DNA of 64,000 nucleotides from an uncultured Pseudomonadota bacterium (GTDB lineage: Bacteria > Myxococcota_A > UBA9160 > PR03), in NCBI GenBank assembly GCA_900696485.1, contig CAADGG010000010.1, positions 20,572 to 84,571 of the forward strand. Direction: 5' to 3'. The position numbers were made by a program, and so were the translations under genes. Shown here one piece after another: positions 62,143 to 64,000 of the stretch (positions are counted from its first letter, which is position 1; the number at the start of each line of letters is the position of its first letter). The notes under the pieces are model-generated. The model did no database searches, was not told the DNA's origin, and worked only from the letters and a program-made list of their open reading frames with translations.

Positions 62143-62886
62143 ATGCGTGAGCTGAGTCTGCTCGGTGTTCTGGTGTTTGCCGTCGCGAGCGCCGTCGTGG
62201 GGTTTCGTCTGCTGCGCCTGGCGACCCGCACACGGGAGGTCCCGGAGTTCGCGATGGGGCTGGCCTTCGCAACGTCGGGAGCGTTCGGCGCGCCGTTGCT
62301 GGTGGCGTCCTCCGTCGCGTCGCAATCCGAAGCGTGGAATGCCGCTCACTGGCTCGCGGCGTTCGGGTCGTTGTTCGCCTACACCGGCTACCTCGGCCTG
62401 GCCGTCGGGGCCTGGCGGATCTATCGCCCGACGGACCGCTGGCCGCTGGCGGGGATCGGCATTCTGGCCGCGTTGCTCGTGGGGGCCTGCGCCTGGCGCT
62501 TCGCCGTCTCCGAGTCGGGTCCGGACGGGGCGGGCGCCACCGGGCGCCTCGTCGGGGTGGCGGCCGGGACCGTGGTCTTCGGCTGGACCGCGCTCGAGAG
62601 CTTCTCCCTATACGCACAACTGAGTCGTCGTCTGCAGATCGGCCTCGCCGATCGCGAGGTGGCGACGCGTGTGCTGCTCTGGGGCCTCGGGTCGCTGGCG
62701 GCCGGCACGATGACCTTGTATGGCCTGATCAACCGGCTGCTCGGCGGTCCGGAATCCGGGACCACCCAGCGTCTGGTCGTGGCGGGCTGCGGTCTGCTGG
62801 CGGCGATTTCCATCTGGCTCGCCTTCTTCCCCCCCGCCGCGTTCCGGCGCCGCTTCTCGAACGATGCGGAGGCCGTGACCGCCTGA
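62143..62886 (+). CDS. seven-helix-like membrane protein, paralogue of the one at 16161
   Basis: This 247-residue protein has about seven helices and shares blocks with the protein at 16161: VVGFRLLRLATRTREVPEFAMGLAF after helix one, and SFSLYAQLSRRLQIGLADRE followed by RVLLWGLGSLAAGTM late. The family is not known to me. ATG at 62143 is favoured by this alignment. The gene is alone on its strand before the alkylsulfatase gene. Confidence 0.78.
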   Translation: MRELSLLGVLVFAVASAVVGFRLLRLATRTREVPEFAMGLAFATSGAFGAPLLVASSVASQSEAWNAAHWLAAFGSLFAYTGYLGLAVGAWRIYRPTDRWPLAGIGILAALLVGACAWRFAVSESGPDGAGATGRLVGVAAGTVVFGWTALESFSLYAQLSRRLQIGLADREVATRVLLWGLGSLAAGTMTLYGLINRLLGGPESGTTQRLVVAGCGLLAAISIWLAFFPPAAFRRRFSNDAEAVTA

Positions 62887-63008
62887 AAGCCTCCGGCGCC
62901 GGCGGCCTGGTCGCGCTTGACCCGTGTGGCCGAGCGGTGTGTACTGGGACGCGCGGATCCGGCTCCATCGCCCCGGGGGCGCAGGCCGTGCGCGCAGGAG
63001 GGCAGGCC

Positions 63009-64000
63009 ATGGGCGACGTCCGGGCACTGGCGGAACGCGCCTGGAACGGGGATCTCGGCCAGACGAACGTGCATCCCGGCCGGGTGCTGGTGGCACTCGA
63101 GGTGCTCGACGAAGGGGCCGCCTTCCTGTCGGCCTTCTCGAACGCGCTGATCCTGCAGACGGACGACGGCCTGGTCTTCGTCGATACGTCGAGCCTGTTC
63201 CACGCCGAGCCGCTGTACCGGCTCGTACGCGCGTGGACGGATGCGCCGGTGCACACCGGCGTCTACACGCACGGCCACGTCGATCACGTGTTCGGGCTCC
63301 ACCACTTCTACGGGGAGGCTGCCCGTCAGAAGCGGCCAGCGCCGCGGATCCTCGCGCACGATCTGTGCCCGGCGCGCTTCGACCGCTACCGGCTGACACA
63401 GGGCTACAACGGCCACATCAACGCGCGGCAGTTCGGCTTCGCGCGCCCGGTCTTCCCCGACACGTTCCGCTATCCGGACGAGACGATCGCAACGGAGCGC
63501 CGGCTCGAGATCGGCGGCGTCGCGATCGAGCTGCACCACGATCGCGGCGAGACGGACGACGCGCTCTGGGCGTGGTTGCCGGCGCGCAAGGCGCTGTACA
63601 CCGGGGATCTCTTCATCTGGGCGGCGCCCAACTGCGGTAATCCGCAGAAGGCGCAGCGCTACCCGCGCGAGTGGGCCGCCGCGCTGCGAACCATGGCCCG
63701 GCTGGAGCCGGAAGCGCTGTTTCCCGGCCACGGCCCGCCGATCTTCGGGGCCGCGCGGGTCGCGCAGGCGCTCGCCGAGACCGCGCAACTACTCGAGACG
63801 ATCTGCGAGCAGACGCTCGCGATGATGAACGACGGCGTCCCGCTGAACGACATCCTCCACGGTGTGACGCTGCCGTCGGAGCTGCTCGATCGTCCATACC
63901 TGCGTCCGATCTACGATGATCCGATCTTCATCGTCCGCACCTTGTGGCGGCTCTATGGCGGCTGGTACGACGGCAACCCCGCCCACCTGAAGCCGTCGCC
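63009..64000 (+). CDS. metallo-beta-lactamase-fold alkylsulfatase-like enzyme (3' partial)
   Basis: The frame is open to the right edge (330 codons visible). It has the metal motif THGHVDHVFG (HxHxDH) and EIGGVAIELHHDRGETDDALWAW, plus LFPGHGPPIFG. The block GGWYDGNPAHLKPS, just at the edge, is typical of Bds1/SdsA alkylsulfatases and their dimerisation domain. Such enzymes hydrolyse alkyl sulfates such as SDS. The C-terminal sterol-carrier-like domain would lie beyond the window. ATG at 63009 is chosen for homology. Confidence 0.88.
   Translation, partial: MGDVRALAERAWNGDLGQTNVHPGRVLVALEVLDEGAAFLSAFSNALILQTDDGLVFVDTSSLFHAEPLYRLVRAWTDAPVHTGVYTHGHVDHVFGLHHFYGEAARQKRPAPRILAHDLCPARFDRYRLTQGYNGHINARQFGFARPVFPDTFRYPDETIATERRLEIGGVAIELHHDRGETDDALWAWLPARKALYTGDLFIWAAPNCGNPQKAQRYPREWAAALRTMARLEPEALFPGHGPPIFGAARVAQALAETAQLLETICEQTLAMMNDGVPLNDILHGVTLPSELLDRPYLRPIYDDPIFIVRTLWRLYGGWYDGNPAHLKPS

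Overview
The window is high-GC DNA from a bacterium, densely coded on both strands. It looks like a deltaproteobacterium-type lineage (Myxococcota, Binatota or a related uncultured group), but I cannot fix the phylum. Hints are exosortase-type PEP-CTERM tails on two secreted proteins, an in-frame UGA that reads as selenocysteine, long-chain fatty-acid or aldehyde-type oxidoreductases, and frequent LuxR and PAS signalling proteins. No plasmid or phage backbone and no CRISPR array is seen. One tRNA gene, tRNA-Thr(CGT), is present.

Layout. 1-4077: a translationally coupled signalling operon (CheB/CheR-type PAS protein cut by the left edge, PAS/HisKA_3 kinase, LuxR-type response regulator, then a lone receiver domain and a small unknown protein). 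4539-13280: one giant cyclic beta-glucan synthase gene. 13401-16949: membrane protein, phospholipase-D family protein and a polytopic membrane protein, with a 15-bp tandem repeat and the first copy of a 189-bp dispersed repeat. 17307-19647: a TetR / class I methyltransferase / HgcA-HgcB-like fusion operon, followed by the remains of an IS1595-type transposase. 20008-41346: an oxidative, nitrosative or repair-flavoured island: NsrR-like Rrf2 regulator, ABM-zinc-ribbon protein, HAD-HerA fusion, DUF488-AlkA fusion, OsmC, ETF-quinone oxidoreductase, glutamate dehydrogenase, sulfatase, GNAT/ADP-forming acyl-CoA synthetase, 2Fe-2S protein with superoxide dismutase, and a Rieske-FAD reductase. Five AT-rich sites of similar sequence lie upstream of genes in this island and may be targets of the Rrf2 protein. 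An HlyD-RbbA-YhhJ type ABC cassette (34659-39582) interrupts the island and looks acquired.

41530-49890: acyl-CoA dehydrogenase remnant, two Rnk/GreA-type proteins, a divergent MreB-like protein probably started at CTG, repeat copy B, a PEP-CTERM protein, an SDR enzyme and a large lipoprotein with an amidohydrolase-like fold. 50288-53831: DUF998 protein, a selenoprotein of the glycine/sarcosine/betaine-reductase B family (Sec-Pro-Val-Cys), an NTF2-like protein, repeat copy C set in gene debris, and a nucleotidyltransferase pair resembling a toxin-antitoxin unit. 53918-64000: secreted metallopeptidase with calcium-binding repeats, aldehyde dehydrogenase, ModE-like regulator, tRNA-Thr, a 40-bp perfect palindrome, class IV aminotransferase with tryptophanyl-tRNA synthetase, a second polytopic membrane protein paralogous to the one at 16161, and an alkylsulfatase-type metallo-beta-lactamase cut by the right edge.

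The strongest candidates for new biology are (i) the 189-bp repeat, three ungapped copies whose paired arms change in concert, (ii) the TetR-methyltransferase-HgcAB-like operon, (iii) the UxxC selenoprotein with a nearby hairpin, (iv) the shared AT-rich motif around the Rrf2 island, and (v) the DUF488-AlkA and HAD-HerA fusions. All functional statements come from reading the sequence and from family knowledge; no database search was run.
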